Origin: Flavobacteriaceae bacterium UBA6231
Lineage (GTDB): Bacteria; Bacteroidota; Bacteroidia; Flavobacteriales; Flavobacteriaceae
Length of the DNA: 6,733 nucleotides
Direction of reading: 5' to 3'
Assembly: GCA_002441545.1 (NCBI GenBank)
Contig: DJWL01000119.1
Location: 1-6,733, forward strand
The notes under the pieces were generated by a model. That model saw only the letters and a list, made by a program, of their open reading frames with translations. It made no database searches and was not told the origin of the DNA. Made by a program: the position numbers and the translations under genes. How positions within the stretch are numbered: the stretch's first letter is position 1; each line of letters starts with the position of its first letter. Shown here in pieces: positions 1-5,772 of the stretch.

Positions 1-613
1 GGCAATATTTAATATTCTTTGATAAAGCATGAGCTTCGACTCCATGCTTATCTTTTTTATCATATACAACATCAATAACAAGATCTTTCCAAATCACTTT
101 TCCATTTTTAAAATAAACACAAACATTTTGTTTACCACAAATGCTTTTCAATCCTTTTTTCATAGATTTAAAACGTGGTTTACCACGCTTTTTAAATCTA
201 TAATCATTGAATGCTTCAAAAGCTCTTGATGTTATTACTTGGACAGTAACACTATCCAAATGGTCTTTCATATAACTTAAGGCTTTTGCTTCTTTAGTGT
301 AGGTGTGAAGATGGCTTTCTTTTAAAAGATATTTTTCATCTAACTCTCTAAATATATCATTGGCTTGTTTTTTTGTGTCAATAGATTTGTTAAGAGCAAT
401 AGCCTCTGCATATTTCGGATCGTTCATTAATTTATTATGTCTTTTAAAGCACTCTGCTAGAGTCATGTTATATAGATCGCGCAAGCAGCGGAATTTTATG
501 CCAAGTTTTTTATCTATATATTTGTTAGTTTTTAAAGGGAATTCACAAACGAAAGAGGGAGTGGAATCTCTCTTTTGTCTAGTTCCTTTGCGATCTGTAG
601 ATATGTCAGACAT
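1..613 (-). CDS. tnpB: TnpB-family RNA-guided nuclease (IS200/IS605 OrfB), N-terminal part, cut by window edge
   Basis: An uninterrupted minus-strand frame runs from the ATG at 613-611 to the left edge, giving 204 residues with no stop. The protein reads like the N-terminal half of a TnpB. A PSFVCEFPLK strand lies near residues 19-28. A helical segment around residues 42-64 contains LYNMTLAECFKRHNKLM. The family hallmark RGKPRFKS is at 143-150, followed by KKGLKSICGKQN, then a VIWKDL strand (173-178) and AHALSKNIKY (194-203). TnpB proteins are usually about 350-500 residues, so about half is present. The RuvC catalytic Asp-Glu-Asp residues and zinc finger lie beyond base 1 and cannot be checked. 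In known TnpBs the protein binds an omegaRNA from the 3' end of its own element and cuts DNA next to a short TAM. The start is supported by AAGGG six bases upstream. The frame looks intact, and I see no tnpA upstream. Confidence 0.85.
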   Translation of the reverse strand, partial: MSDISTDRKGTRQKRDSTPSFVCEFPLKTNKYIDKKLGIKFRCLRDLYNMTLAECFKRHNKLMNDPKYAEAIALNKSIDTKKQANDIFRELDEKYLLKESHLHTYTKEAKALSYMKDHLDSVTVQVITSRAFEAFNDYRFKKRGKPRFKSMKKGLKSICGKQNVCVYFKNGKVIWKDLVIDVVYDKKDKHGVEAHALSKNIKYC

Positions 614-636
614 AAAATACCCTTAAATATTTGATA

Positions 637-664
637 ATTATAATGAAAATTATAAAAAAGTCAA
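637..664 (-). promoter_or_regulatory. Near-consensus sigma70-type promoter for tnpB
   Basis: On the minus strand TTGACT (664-659) is followed after 16 bases by a perfect TATAAT (642-637). The expected transcription start falls near 630, leaving a leader of under 20 bases that carries AAGGG before the tnpB ATG at 613. The -35 box overlaps the TGA stop of the preceding gene (663-661). tnpB is therefore probably transcribed by unmodified host RNA polymerase, independent of the operon upstream. The call rests on sequence match only. Confidence 0.65.
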
Positions 665-1338
665 GAGAAATAAAAATTCATCCCCATAGCTAAAGCAAGG
701 GGCTTTCTTTTTATTAAGATTTTTGGTAAATCTGCAAAATAAGATGGCATAAGGTCTGTTGAATGATTAAAGACATCTTTTTTATGGAATGAATTATTGT
801 TGATAGAAAAATAATGATTTGAATTTTCAATAACAACTTCAATATGTGTATTTTCTTCAAAATGTCTTGCTATAAAATAGTAATTATTATTAATTATATT
901 AATTTCAAAATAAGAAATAGAAAATAAATCATTCTTAGGAAGTCCTAAGTAATAGACAAAAAAATCTTTTAAATTAGAAGAATGATTTTTTGGTATGACC
1001 TCTAATAAATCTTCTGTGTATTGAATAGTCTGCTCTCTTGAAACATTCCCTACATTAGTAGATACTAATAGTTCTCTTTGATAACCATATAATAAACTTG
1101 AAATGTTAAATTTAATTTTTAAGTCTTTGCCTTTATTATTGTCAAAATTATAGGCAAAAGGAATTGGAATATCACGAATCAAAAAAAATCCAGAAGCTGA
1201 CTTTAAAACACCATCATCGAATTTCATTTCTTTGTATAATGCCCTAAATTCGCAATTAAAATATGAAATAGCAAACGAGTCGATTATATCAACTCGTTTT
1301 TCTTCTAGTCTAGTAAAATCAAAATAATTATTAGTCAT
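661..1338 (-). CDS. Hypothetical protein, 225 aa, C-terminus possibly element-derived
   Basis: I do not recognise this protein. It starts at the ATG 1338-1336, which overlaps the stop of the preceding gene by 8 bases (ATGACTAA). It lacks a good Shine-Dalgarno site, so translational coupling is likely. The product is soluble-looking, rich in Asn, Phe and Tyr, with no signal peptide, membrane helix or clear motif. Strands seem to alternate with helices, for example around residues 140-190 (DLFSISYFEINI, then YYFIARHFEEN). The last residues, KPLALAMGMNFYFS (212-225), differ from the rest: they are Ala/Met-rich and are encoded by a CCCC...GGGG hairpin resembling a TnpB-element end. The original C-terminus may have been replaced by insertion of the neighbouring element. 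A very weak resemblance of residues about 123-165 to the middle of the 4986-5744 and 5773-6510 proteins was noted but is not reliable. Confidence 0.8.
   Translation of the reverse strand: MTNNYFDFTRLEEKRVDIIDSFAISYFNCEFRALYKEMKFDDGVLKSASGFFLIRDIPIPFAYNFDNNKGKDLKIKFNISSLLYGYQRELLVSTNVGNVSREQTIQYTEDLLEVIPKNHSSNLKDFFVYYLGLPKNDLFSISYFEINIINNNYYFIARHFEENTHIEVVIENSNHYFSINNNSFHKKDVFNHSTDLMPSYFADLPKILIKRKPLALAMGMNFYFS
682..702 (-). repeat. TnpB-element-type terminal hairpin (CCCC...CTTTAG...GGGG)
   Basis: The minus strand reads CCCC (702-699), TTGC, loop TTTA (694-691), GCTAT, GGGG (685-682), then ATGAAT. The four C-G pairs and the inner GC/GC pairs make a bulged hairpin with a TTTA loop. The same core, CTTTAG followed by GGGG, occurs at the right edge of the window. 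This layout is typical of the palindromic ends of IS200/IS605 tnpB elements, where it forms part of the omegaRNA end. Here it lies inside the last codons of the 661-1338 gene and about 70 bases before the tnpB start. It could be the left end of the tnpB element or the right-end remnant of another copy. A chance hairpin in coding sequence is not excluded. Confidence 0.45.
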
Positions 1339-2080
1339 TTGCTTTCAAAGGAAAGTAAGTTTTCATAAAGTTTTCAATATCAACAAGCGTAGCATTAGGG
1401 TCAGTTTCGATTCTTAATACTTCATCCAATGCTTTACCTTCATAATCCTTTAATGAAAATGAATACCTATTCTGATTTGCATTATTAATTATGTATTTAT
1501 TCATATTAGAAATTGTAGGATCAAAATATTTTTCAAGATAATTTCTGATTTCATTAGCAATATGTTCTACACCATTAAAATTAATGTTAAAGTTTGTGAA
1601 TTTATCTGAAATATACATAGATTCATCAGTAATAGTCCAAAATGGTTCTTTACCATAAATAGGGTCTCTAAAAAGGTAGTATTTATTCTCTTTCCGAATA
1701 CTTGATAAAGCATCTTTATATGTTTTTACAAACAGTTTCTTATAAGCAACTGGATCTTCTTCATACAGATCAGGAATATAATCACCGCTCATCGTATATT
1801 CTTCAAACATATCACAATAAAGATTAAGTTCGTCATTTTTTTTCAATATATAGCCCAAATAACTATAAACTTCATAATTTTGAATAAGTTTAAGCTTTTT
1901 ATAGGATAATTCAACCCAAATATCAAGGAATTGAAAATCAGGAATATGGATCTTCATAAAATTAATTAAATCATTTCCACCAATTACAATCTCAAAAGGA
2001 AGATTGCTATCTAATTTGAAAGAAAAATTACTAATATAAGTAGAGCAACCTTCTTCATAATAGCTATGATTTATTCTCAT
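1331..2080 (-). CDS. Hypothetical protein, 249 aa, first gene of a two-gene operon
   Basis: I do not recognise this protein. I start it at the ATG 2080-2078 because AGGAGA lies eight bases upstream. The same frame is open to a TTG at 2134, but that codon is part of the -35 box of the promoter and so cannot be translated from that transcript. The protein begins MRINHSYYEEGCSTYISNFS. It is acidic and rich in aromatic residues, with no membrane segment or signal peptide. A DLYEEDPVAYKKLF stretch near the middle and a C-terminal helix-like TLVDIENFMKTYF can be seen, but no catalytic motif. Its stop (1333-1331) overlaps the start of the next gene, so the two are co-translated. The two products may act together, which is inferred from coupling only. 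Confidence 0.85.
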   Translation of the reverse strand: MRINHSYYEEGCSTYISNFSFKLDSNLPFEIVIGGNDLINFMKIHIPDFQFLDIWVELSYKKLKLIQNYEVYSYLGYILKKNDELNLYCDMFEEYTMSGDYIPDLYEEDPVAYKKLFVKTYKDALSSIRKENKYYLFRDPIYGKEPFWTITDESMYISDKFTNFNINFNGVEHIANEIRNYLEKYFDPTISNMNKYIINNANQNRYSFSLKDYEGKALDEVLRIETDPNATLVDIENFMKTYFPLKAND

Positions 2081-2105
2081 TTTATTAATCTCCTGAAAGT
2101 GTGTT

Positions 2106-2134
2106 ATTATATCATAAAAAAAATATAATAACAA
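2106..2134 (-). promoter_or_regulatory. Sigma70-type promoter for the 2080-661 operon
   Basis: TTGTTA (2134-2129) is followed after 17 bases by a perfect TATAAT (2111-2106), with the predicted start of transcription near 2099. The leader then carries AGGAGA ahead of the ATG at 2080. The -35 box begins one base after the T-tract of the upstream gene's terminator, so transcription stops and restarts in a very compact junction. Confidence 0.6.
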
Positions 2135-2160
2135 TAAAAAAGCTCTCCGAAGAGAGCTTA
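2135..2160 (-). terminator. Rho-independent terminator with UUCG loop
   Basis: The minus strand reads AAGCTCTC (2159-2152), TTCG loop (2151-2148), GAGAGCTT (2147-2140), then TTTTA. This is an 8-base-pair perfect stem closed by the very stable UUCG tetraloop and followed by a T-run. It starts six bases after the stop codon of the 2165-2680 gene, for which it is the terminator. Confidence 0.9.
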
Positions 2161-2164
2161 TGAT

Positions 2165-2680
2165 TTAGACCTTGATGATTGGAATGTCTTTACCAGCCTG
2201 CCTAACTGGCTTAGCAGTTGGCTTCTTTTTGAACTTAGGTTTCTGATTGCTTGTTTTTTTAGAATTTTCAAGCAAATCAAGCTTTCCAAAGTCTGAGCGA
2301 TCTTGTGTTTCAATAACCCGAACAATATCTTTCAGTTTCCAAGAATTTAAACCAGCAACGTGACCGCCACCAGTGTAGAAGCGGAAAGCACGAGACAACA
2401 TCCATCCCTCTTTGAACATAGAGCGGATTTTGTTAATAAACTCAATTTGCTTCCCTTTTACTTGGTTATCAAAAAGAACTTTAGGGAGTGATGAGTTTTC
2501 GTTTTCTTTTACTGCCCACAAAAGTTTATCCAAGGTGGCAACCTGAGTAGCAGAAGTAAGATAGTTTTCATCAATCATCTTGCGACGGACAGATTTAACT
2601 GCATCGCTAAGAGATGCATCAGCAGTAGCAATCAAGTTTGCTTTTTCAGCAGCGGATAGGGTTTTCTGTACGTCTTTCAT
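2165..2680 (-). CDS. Hypothetical basic-tailed protein, 171 aa, highly expressed monocistron
   Basis: I do not recognise this protein. The ATG at 2680 is preceded by AAGGAGAT five bases upstream, the best ribosome binding site in the window. The first 120 or so residues look mostly helical: LSAAEKANLIATADASLSDA near residues 8-27, then VRRKMIDENYL and IEFINKIRSMFKEGW. A glycine-rich FYTGGGHVAGLNSW turn lies around residue 105. The C-terminal 30 residues form a Lys/Pro-rich, probably disordered tail (KPKFKKKPTAKPVRQAGK), suggesting nucleic acid contact; that is inference. The DNA is clearly richer in G and C than both flanks and uses more GC-ending codons. Its own promoter and strong terminator isolate it from its neighbours. 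This looks like a conserved, well-expressed phage gene rather than a member of the paralog arrays. Confidence 0.9.
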   Translation of the reverse strand: MKDVQKTLSAAEKANLIATADASLSDAVKSVRRKMIDENYLTSATQVATLDKLLWAVKENENSSLPKVLFDNQVKGKQIEFINKIRSMFKEGWMLSRAFRFYTGGGHVAGLNSWKLKDIVRVIETQDRSDFGKLDLLENSKKTSNQKPKFKKKPTAKPVRQAGKDIPIIKV

Positions 2681-2718
2681 ATAATATCTCCTTAAAGATT
2701 ATTTGTCTTTGAAGGGAT

Positions 2719-2747
2719 ATTATAGCAAAAAGAAAAAACGTTAGCAA
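2719..2747 (-). promoter_or_regulatory. Extended -10 sigma70-type promoter for the 2165-2680 gene
   Basis: TTGCTA (2747-2742) is followed after 17 bases by TATAAT (2724-2719). The -10 box is preceded by TGC, giving an extended -10 (TGCTATAAT). Transcription should start near 2712, about 30 bases before the ATG at 2680. Together with the strong ribosome binding site this predicts high expression. Confidence 0.7.
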
Positions 2748-2780
2748 GCAGATTATTTGAATAATTATCCAATATTATTT

Positions 2781-2804
2781 AAAGCTCTAATCAAATAGAG
2801 CTTT
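2781..2804 (-). terminator. Hairpin terminator of the three-paralog operon
   Basis: A 9-base-pair inverted repeat, AAAGCTCTA and TAGAGCTTT, flanks the loop TTTGAT. It begins 15 bases after the stop of the 2820-3440 gene. The T-run after the stem is short (TTT, then AAATAATATT), so termination may be partial. The hairpin separates this operon from the promoter of the next gene at 2747. Confidence 0.6.
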
Positions 2805-2819
2805 TGATTTTAAATTAAA

Positions 2820-3440
2820 TTAGCTTTCAATTAATGACGTTATATCACTAAGAACATCTCCAGCTAAAACTTCAGCTACTTGAGAAGACAATCTAACCAT
2901 TTGTGACCTAGATTCTGGAAGCATATTCCTGAATAAAGCTTGACAAACAGCGTCAATAAATTCGAATAAACTACAAGGTGTTTGAACATCCAGTGGCGGA
3001 TTATATTTAACAGGGATACCATTTTCAAAATCTACTGGATATGCTTTATAGTTTAACTTGAAAGGACAATTAATAAGTTCCGAAAGATGAAATCCAGTTA
3101 TTTTGTAATCTTTCTTGGCTTCTGATTTAACAACTATATTAAATTTACGAGCATACTCGATTGGAGGATGGCTAATTAAAAACGAATTAAAAATAAGAGT
3201 GTTATTAGAAGGTTGTAGATCCATAATCTCTTCAGAAAAAGAATTAAAAGCTTCCAAATATTCAGAAGAGTAAGGGTTAATCTTTGCTAGAGTTGGATAA
3301 TGACTTAACATCATAAAAAAACTACGAAGCGTAAATTCAGAATCTAGTTTAACGTCCTGTGGTAACATAGTAAGGATATGAGAATCCCCTATAGCATTTT
3401 CTTTAAAAACAATAAAACCATTTTTACTTATTTCAATCAT
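2820..3440 (-). CDS. Tandem paralog family 1, third gene, 206 aa, unknown function
   Basis: I do not recognise this family, but the protein is clearly related to the two genes transcribed before it. It opens MIEISKNGFIVF, matching the M-x-x-[IL]-x-[KR]-[DN]-G opening of its paralogs. It then has FTLRSFFMMLSHYPTLAKINP (about residues 37-57), equivalent to SFFNMLEKYPFFLSLF in the next gene. SLFEFIDAVCQALF near the C-terminus also corresponds. I start at ATG 3440, one base after the preceding stop, because this aligns with the paralog starts. A GTG at 3452 would add four residues but leaves no room for a binding site. AAGGGTGG in the last codons of the upstream gene is the likely Shine-Dalgarno. 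No signal peptide, membrane segment or enzyme motif is visible. It is the shortest member and lacks the acidic or proline-rich insertions of the others. Confidence 0.88.
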   Translation of the reverse strand: MIEISKNGFIVFKENAIGDSHILTMLPQDVKLDSEFTLRSFFMMLSHYPTLAKINPYSSEYLEAFNSFSEEIMDLQPSNNTLIFNSFLISHPPIEYARKFNIVVKSEAKKDYKITGFHLSELINCPFKLNYKAYPVDFENGIPVKYNPPLDVQTPCSLFEFIDAVCQALFRNMLPESRSQMVRLSSQVAEVLAGDVLSDITSLIES

Positions 3441-3441
3441 T

Positions 3442-4140
3442 TTAATTACCACCCTTCATTTTATTTAGAATATCTGCTGCAATATCATTGGCCTGCTCTT
3501 TCAGATAGATTTCATCTTCTATAAAGCTTGCTTCAAGTTCATGAATGATTTTATTTCTTTCAACAGGAACTCCATGCATAGAAACATTTTCAAGAACTAT
3601 TTTAATGAAATCAATTAAAGAAAGATGAATAGTAGGATCGAAATCCAGATAAGAGCACTTAACAGAAATGTTACCATCTTCGTCGTCATCTTCATCTTCA
3701 TCTGCTGGACTCAGCACAGCAGCTAGAACGTTCATTCCAATTCCAAAATGGACATAATCTCTCATATGCATAATACTTACATCATCATCAGTTATCCCTG
3801 CTGGATCTACAGTGAAATAGACTTCCATACGGTAATCAATATGCAATTCCTCAGTAAAAACACTAACCATTGGTGTTATGACAGCTATCTTTGCTTCGTG
3901 CATATCATCTTTATCATAATTAAGTGATTTGAATTCTTCGAGATATGGAGATGCTTGACTAAATAAACTTAGGAAGAATGGGTATTTTTCAAGCATATTA
4001 AAAAACGAAACGAAAGAATACTCTGTATCTAGAATAAAACTATTAAAAAGCATATTCTTAATGTCATCGTTATTCATTAAAACTACTTTATCATCGGTAT
4101 CTATATAATTAATAGAACCATCTTTATTTAACGTCAACAT
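3442..4140 (-). CDS. Tandem paralog family 1, second gene, 232 aa, unknown function
   Basis: This is the middle gene of the three-gene tandem array. It opens MLTLNKDGSINYID and carries YSFVSFFNMLEKYPFFLSLF at about residues 41-60, the signature shared with its neighbours. Near the C-terminus HLSLIDFIKIVLENV matches SLFEFIDAV and TFFDFLMVF in the paralogs. Its own peculiarity is an acidic run, PADEDEDDDEDGN, near residues 145-157, probably a surface loop or linker. The ATG at 4140 lies one base after the stop of the preceding gene, and its AAGGA binding site is embedded in that gene's final codons, so the pair is translationally coupled. It is soluble, with no recognised domain. Function is unknown. 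Confidence 0.9.
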   Translation of the reverse strand: MLTLNKDGSINYIDTDDKVVLMNNDDIKNMLFNSFILDTEYSFVSFFNMLEKYPFFLSLFSQASPYLEEFKSLNYDKDDMHEAKIAVITPMVSVFTEELHIDYRMEVYFTVDPAGITDDDVSIMHMRDYVHFGIGMNVLAAVLSPADEDEDDDEDGNISVKCSYLDFDPTIHLSLIDFIKIVLENVSMHGVPVERNKIIHELEASFIEDEIYLKEQANDIAADILNKMKGGN

Positions 4141-4141
4141 A

Positions 4142-4867
4142 TTAATTATCCTTTTTTGGTGGGTTCAATAAATCATTAATTTGATTCATAACTTTTGAAG
4201 CATTTGCTTTAATTTCTTCTTCTGAAACTTCTGGTTCAGGAGGTGCCGGTATTACACCTTGTTTTGCTAATTCTTTTTGAATTTCATGTAATTGTTTTCT
4301 TGCTGCGTCTATATCAATATCATCTACAATGGTTGATTGCACTAAGTTATCACTAAAAACCATTAGAAAATCAAAGAAGGTAAAATTAGAGATAAGGAAA
4401 GGGAATCCGCCACTAAATGATTGTTCTGGAACATCTACATTTAAGTTTAACTTGTTAGCAATAAAAATCTCAGCATTAATAATATTTCGAAGAGAAAGAA
4501 TTTGTACTGGAAAATTAAAATACGCATTAGGTGTAAATTTAGCAAGGCCAGCAACACTAAAGAATGCTTTAGATGTATCCTCTCTAACATCAATTGAAAT
4601 AGACATTATAATTTTACTAATATCTTTCTTTATAAAACCATCGTATGCACTATCTAAAAAGATAACTTGTTGGAAATCAGGACAGATATTAAGAAGTGAT
4701 GGATAGTTTTTATATATTTTTATAAAGTCTTTAGTTGTGAATCCTAATTCTAAGTTATAGATAGGTTCTCTAAGAAAAGATAATACTTCTTTATCCTCTA
4801 TATCATAAGTTTCTCGCTGTTCTGGATCTGTGTATTGTAATATGCCATCTCTTTTGATTATAACCAT
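4142..4867 (-). CDS. Tandem paralog family 1, first gene, 241 aa, unknown function
   Basis: This is the first gene of the three-paralog operon. I start it at the second of two adjacent ATGs (4867-4865): GGAG lies six bases upstream, and MVIIKRDGILQY aligns with the paralog openings. The ATG at 4870 is possible. The frame extends to a TTG at 4918, but that overlaps the promoter and is rejected. FTTKDFIKIYKNYPSLLNICP (about residues 44-64) and FTFFDFLMVFSDNL (about 163-176) are the shared family motifs. The C-terminal part is longer than in the paralogs. It has a helix (AARKQLHEIQKELAKQG), a proline/glutamate linker (PAPPEPEVSEEE) and a second helix (MNQINDLLNPP), which could be an interaction tail. 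There is no membrane segment or signal peptide, and no function can be assigned. Confidence 0.88.
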   Translation of the reverse strand: MVIIKRDGILQYTDPEQRETYDIEDKEVLSFLREPIYNLELGFTTKDFIKIYKNYPSLLNICPDFQQVIFLDSAYDGFIKKDISKIIMSISIDVREDTSKAFFSVAGLAKFTPNAYFNFPVQILSLRNIINAEIFIANKLNLNVDVPEQSFSGGFPFLISNFTFFDFLMVFSDNLVQSTIVDDIDIDAARKQLHEIQKELAKQGVIPAPPEPEVSEEEIKANASKVMNQINDLLNPPKKDN

Positions 4868-4889
4868 CATTTGCTCCAAAATTTTTAAG

Positions 4890-4918
4890 ATTATATACGA
4901 TAAAAAATAAAATTTCAA
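4890..4918 (-). promoter_or_regulatory. Near-consensus sigma70-type promoter for the three-paralog operon
   Basis: TTGAAA (4918-4913) is followed after exactly 17 bases by a perfect TATAAT (4895-4890). It reads toward the first paralog, whose ATG at 4867 lies about 16 bases past the predicted transcription start. No other good promoter is visible before the second or third genes of this array, so all three are probably one transcript ending at the hairpin at 2781-2804. Confidence 0.65.
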
Positions 4919-4985
4919 TAATTTTATTTATTTGTTTCAATATTTTTAATTAAATAAGCTAATTAAACAATATATATATTATAGT

Positions 4986-5744
4986 TCAAATGCGTTGCAT
5001 TTCAGCAATTGCAATATATTCGTCTTTATTCGCATTAAAAAGTTCAATTATTTGCTCATGAGATGGACTATTAATAATGTCTACAAAATCCTTAAAAACA
5101 GACTGACAAAAAGTTAGCTCAATAAGAGAAAGAGAACCACTAAGACCAGAAATGTTTAAGTTTTTAAACATATCAACTTGGTAAATATAAACATTATGTT
5201 CTGGAATGTCATAAGTTAAAGCATTAGTTAAATCAGAATAACATATTAACACATCAATCAACTCACAATTATCATTAACATTTATTTGTATTGAAAAATC
5301 AAATTCATTAGTAAATTGAGACGCAAATTTAATAAAATGATCAATAGATTCAAACAAGTTTTCTCCATTTGGAAGAACTTGAATTTTTTGAAGGAATACG
5401 TTTTCTTTATAACTTAAATTATTTTCTTGGATCTGAGAATAACTAAAATCTGTAACTGTTATCTTATGGTATATACGGTTAAAATAAAAATTATTTTTAT
5501 CAACATTTGCTGAAGATAGCAAACAAACAACATGGCGTTTGGGAGAGTTAAAATCATCAAGAAATAAAGTTTTAAAATTACTATATATATGGAAAGAATC
5601 ATCCATATCAAATAATAAATCCATCTTTTTGTTTTGTTCACGATCATATTGAAAGGCTAACTTACCTATAATTAAATCCATTTTACTATTCAAAATAGAA
5701 ACATGTTCTTTAAATTTTTGGCTTGTTTTTGAATAATCATTCAT
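4986..5744 (-). CDS. Tandem paralog family 2, third gene, 252 aa, unknown function
   Basis: I do not recognise this family. The protein is plainly paralogous to the gene before it. Both begin with [IN]DY, a Thr or Ser, then FKE-x-[IV]S-x-L-x-SK. Both have EFDFSIQINVNDN-like strands in the middle (about residues 147-159 here). Both end with SLIELTFCQSVFKDFVDII, then KDEYIAIAEM, here in the last 50 residues. The ATG at 5744 has AAGGAA eight bases upstream, and the gap to the previous stop is 28 bases. The middle third is the most diverged region. It looks soluble, Asn/Ile/Phe-rich, with no signal peptide or membrane helix. A downstream stretch (4919-4985) holds only AT-rich sequence, including an AT-only inverted repeat without a T-run, so no clear terminator is seen for this operon. 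Confidence 0.9.
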   Translation of the reverse strand: MNDYSKTSQKFKEHVSILNSKMDLIIGKLAFQYDREQNKKMDLLFDMDDSFHIYSNFKTLFLDDFNSPKRHVVCLLSSANVDKNNFYFNRIYHKITVTDFSYSQIQENNLSYKENVFLQKIQVLPNGENLFESIDHFIKFASQFTNEFDFSIQINVNDNCELIDVLICYSDLTNALTYDIPEHNVYIYQVDMFKNLNISGLSGSLSLIELTFCQSVFKDFVDIINSPSHEQIIELFNANKDEYIAIAEMQRI

Positions 5745-5772
5745 AATTTTGGTTCCTTAAAAAACAGATATA

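Noticed and set aside
29..229. Plus-strand open frame of 66 codons
   Set aside because: It lies opposite the tnpB frame, is low-complexity in Phe/Ile/Asn and has no convincing ribosome binding site.
360..626. Plus-strand open frame of 88 codons
   Set aside because: It is an antisense shadow of the tnpB N-terminal coding sequence and runs across the tnpB start and leader.
682..702. The CCCC...GGGG hairpin as a transcription terminator
   Set aside because: The T-rich stretch does not follow the stem directly, and the hairpin lies before the stop codon of the gene. An element-end origin explains the shared TTTA loop better.
4558..4573. CTAAAG-AATG-CTTTAG palindrome as another TnpB-element end
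   Set aside because: It lacks the flanking CCCC/GGGG arms and lies in a conserved part of the coding sequence of the first family 1 gene.
4329..4706. Plus-strand open frame of 125 codons
   Set aside because: It is antisense to the well-supported first family 1 gene, whose paralog motifs prove the minus-strand frame.
4945..4967. Inverted repeat TTTAATTA / TAATTAAA as a terminator of the family 2 operon
   Set aside because: The stem is made only of A-T pairs and no T-run follows on the minus strand. It is expected by chance in such AT-rich sequence.
5459..5647. Minus-strand open frame of 62 codons in another frame
   Set aside because: It is nested in the 4986-5744 gene and is Ile/Leu-rich by composition. 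There is no upstream binding site.
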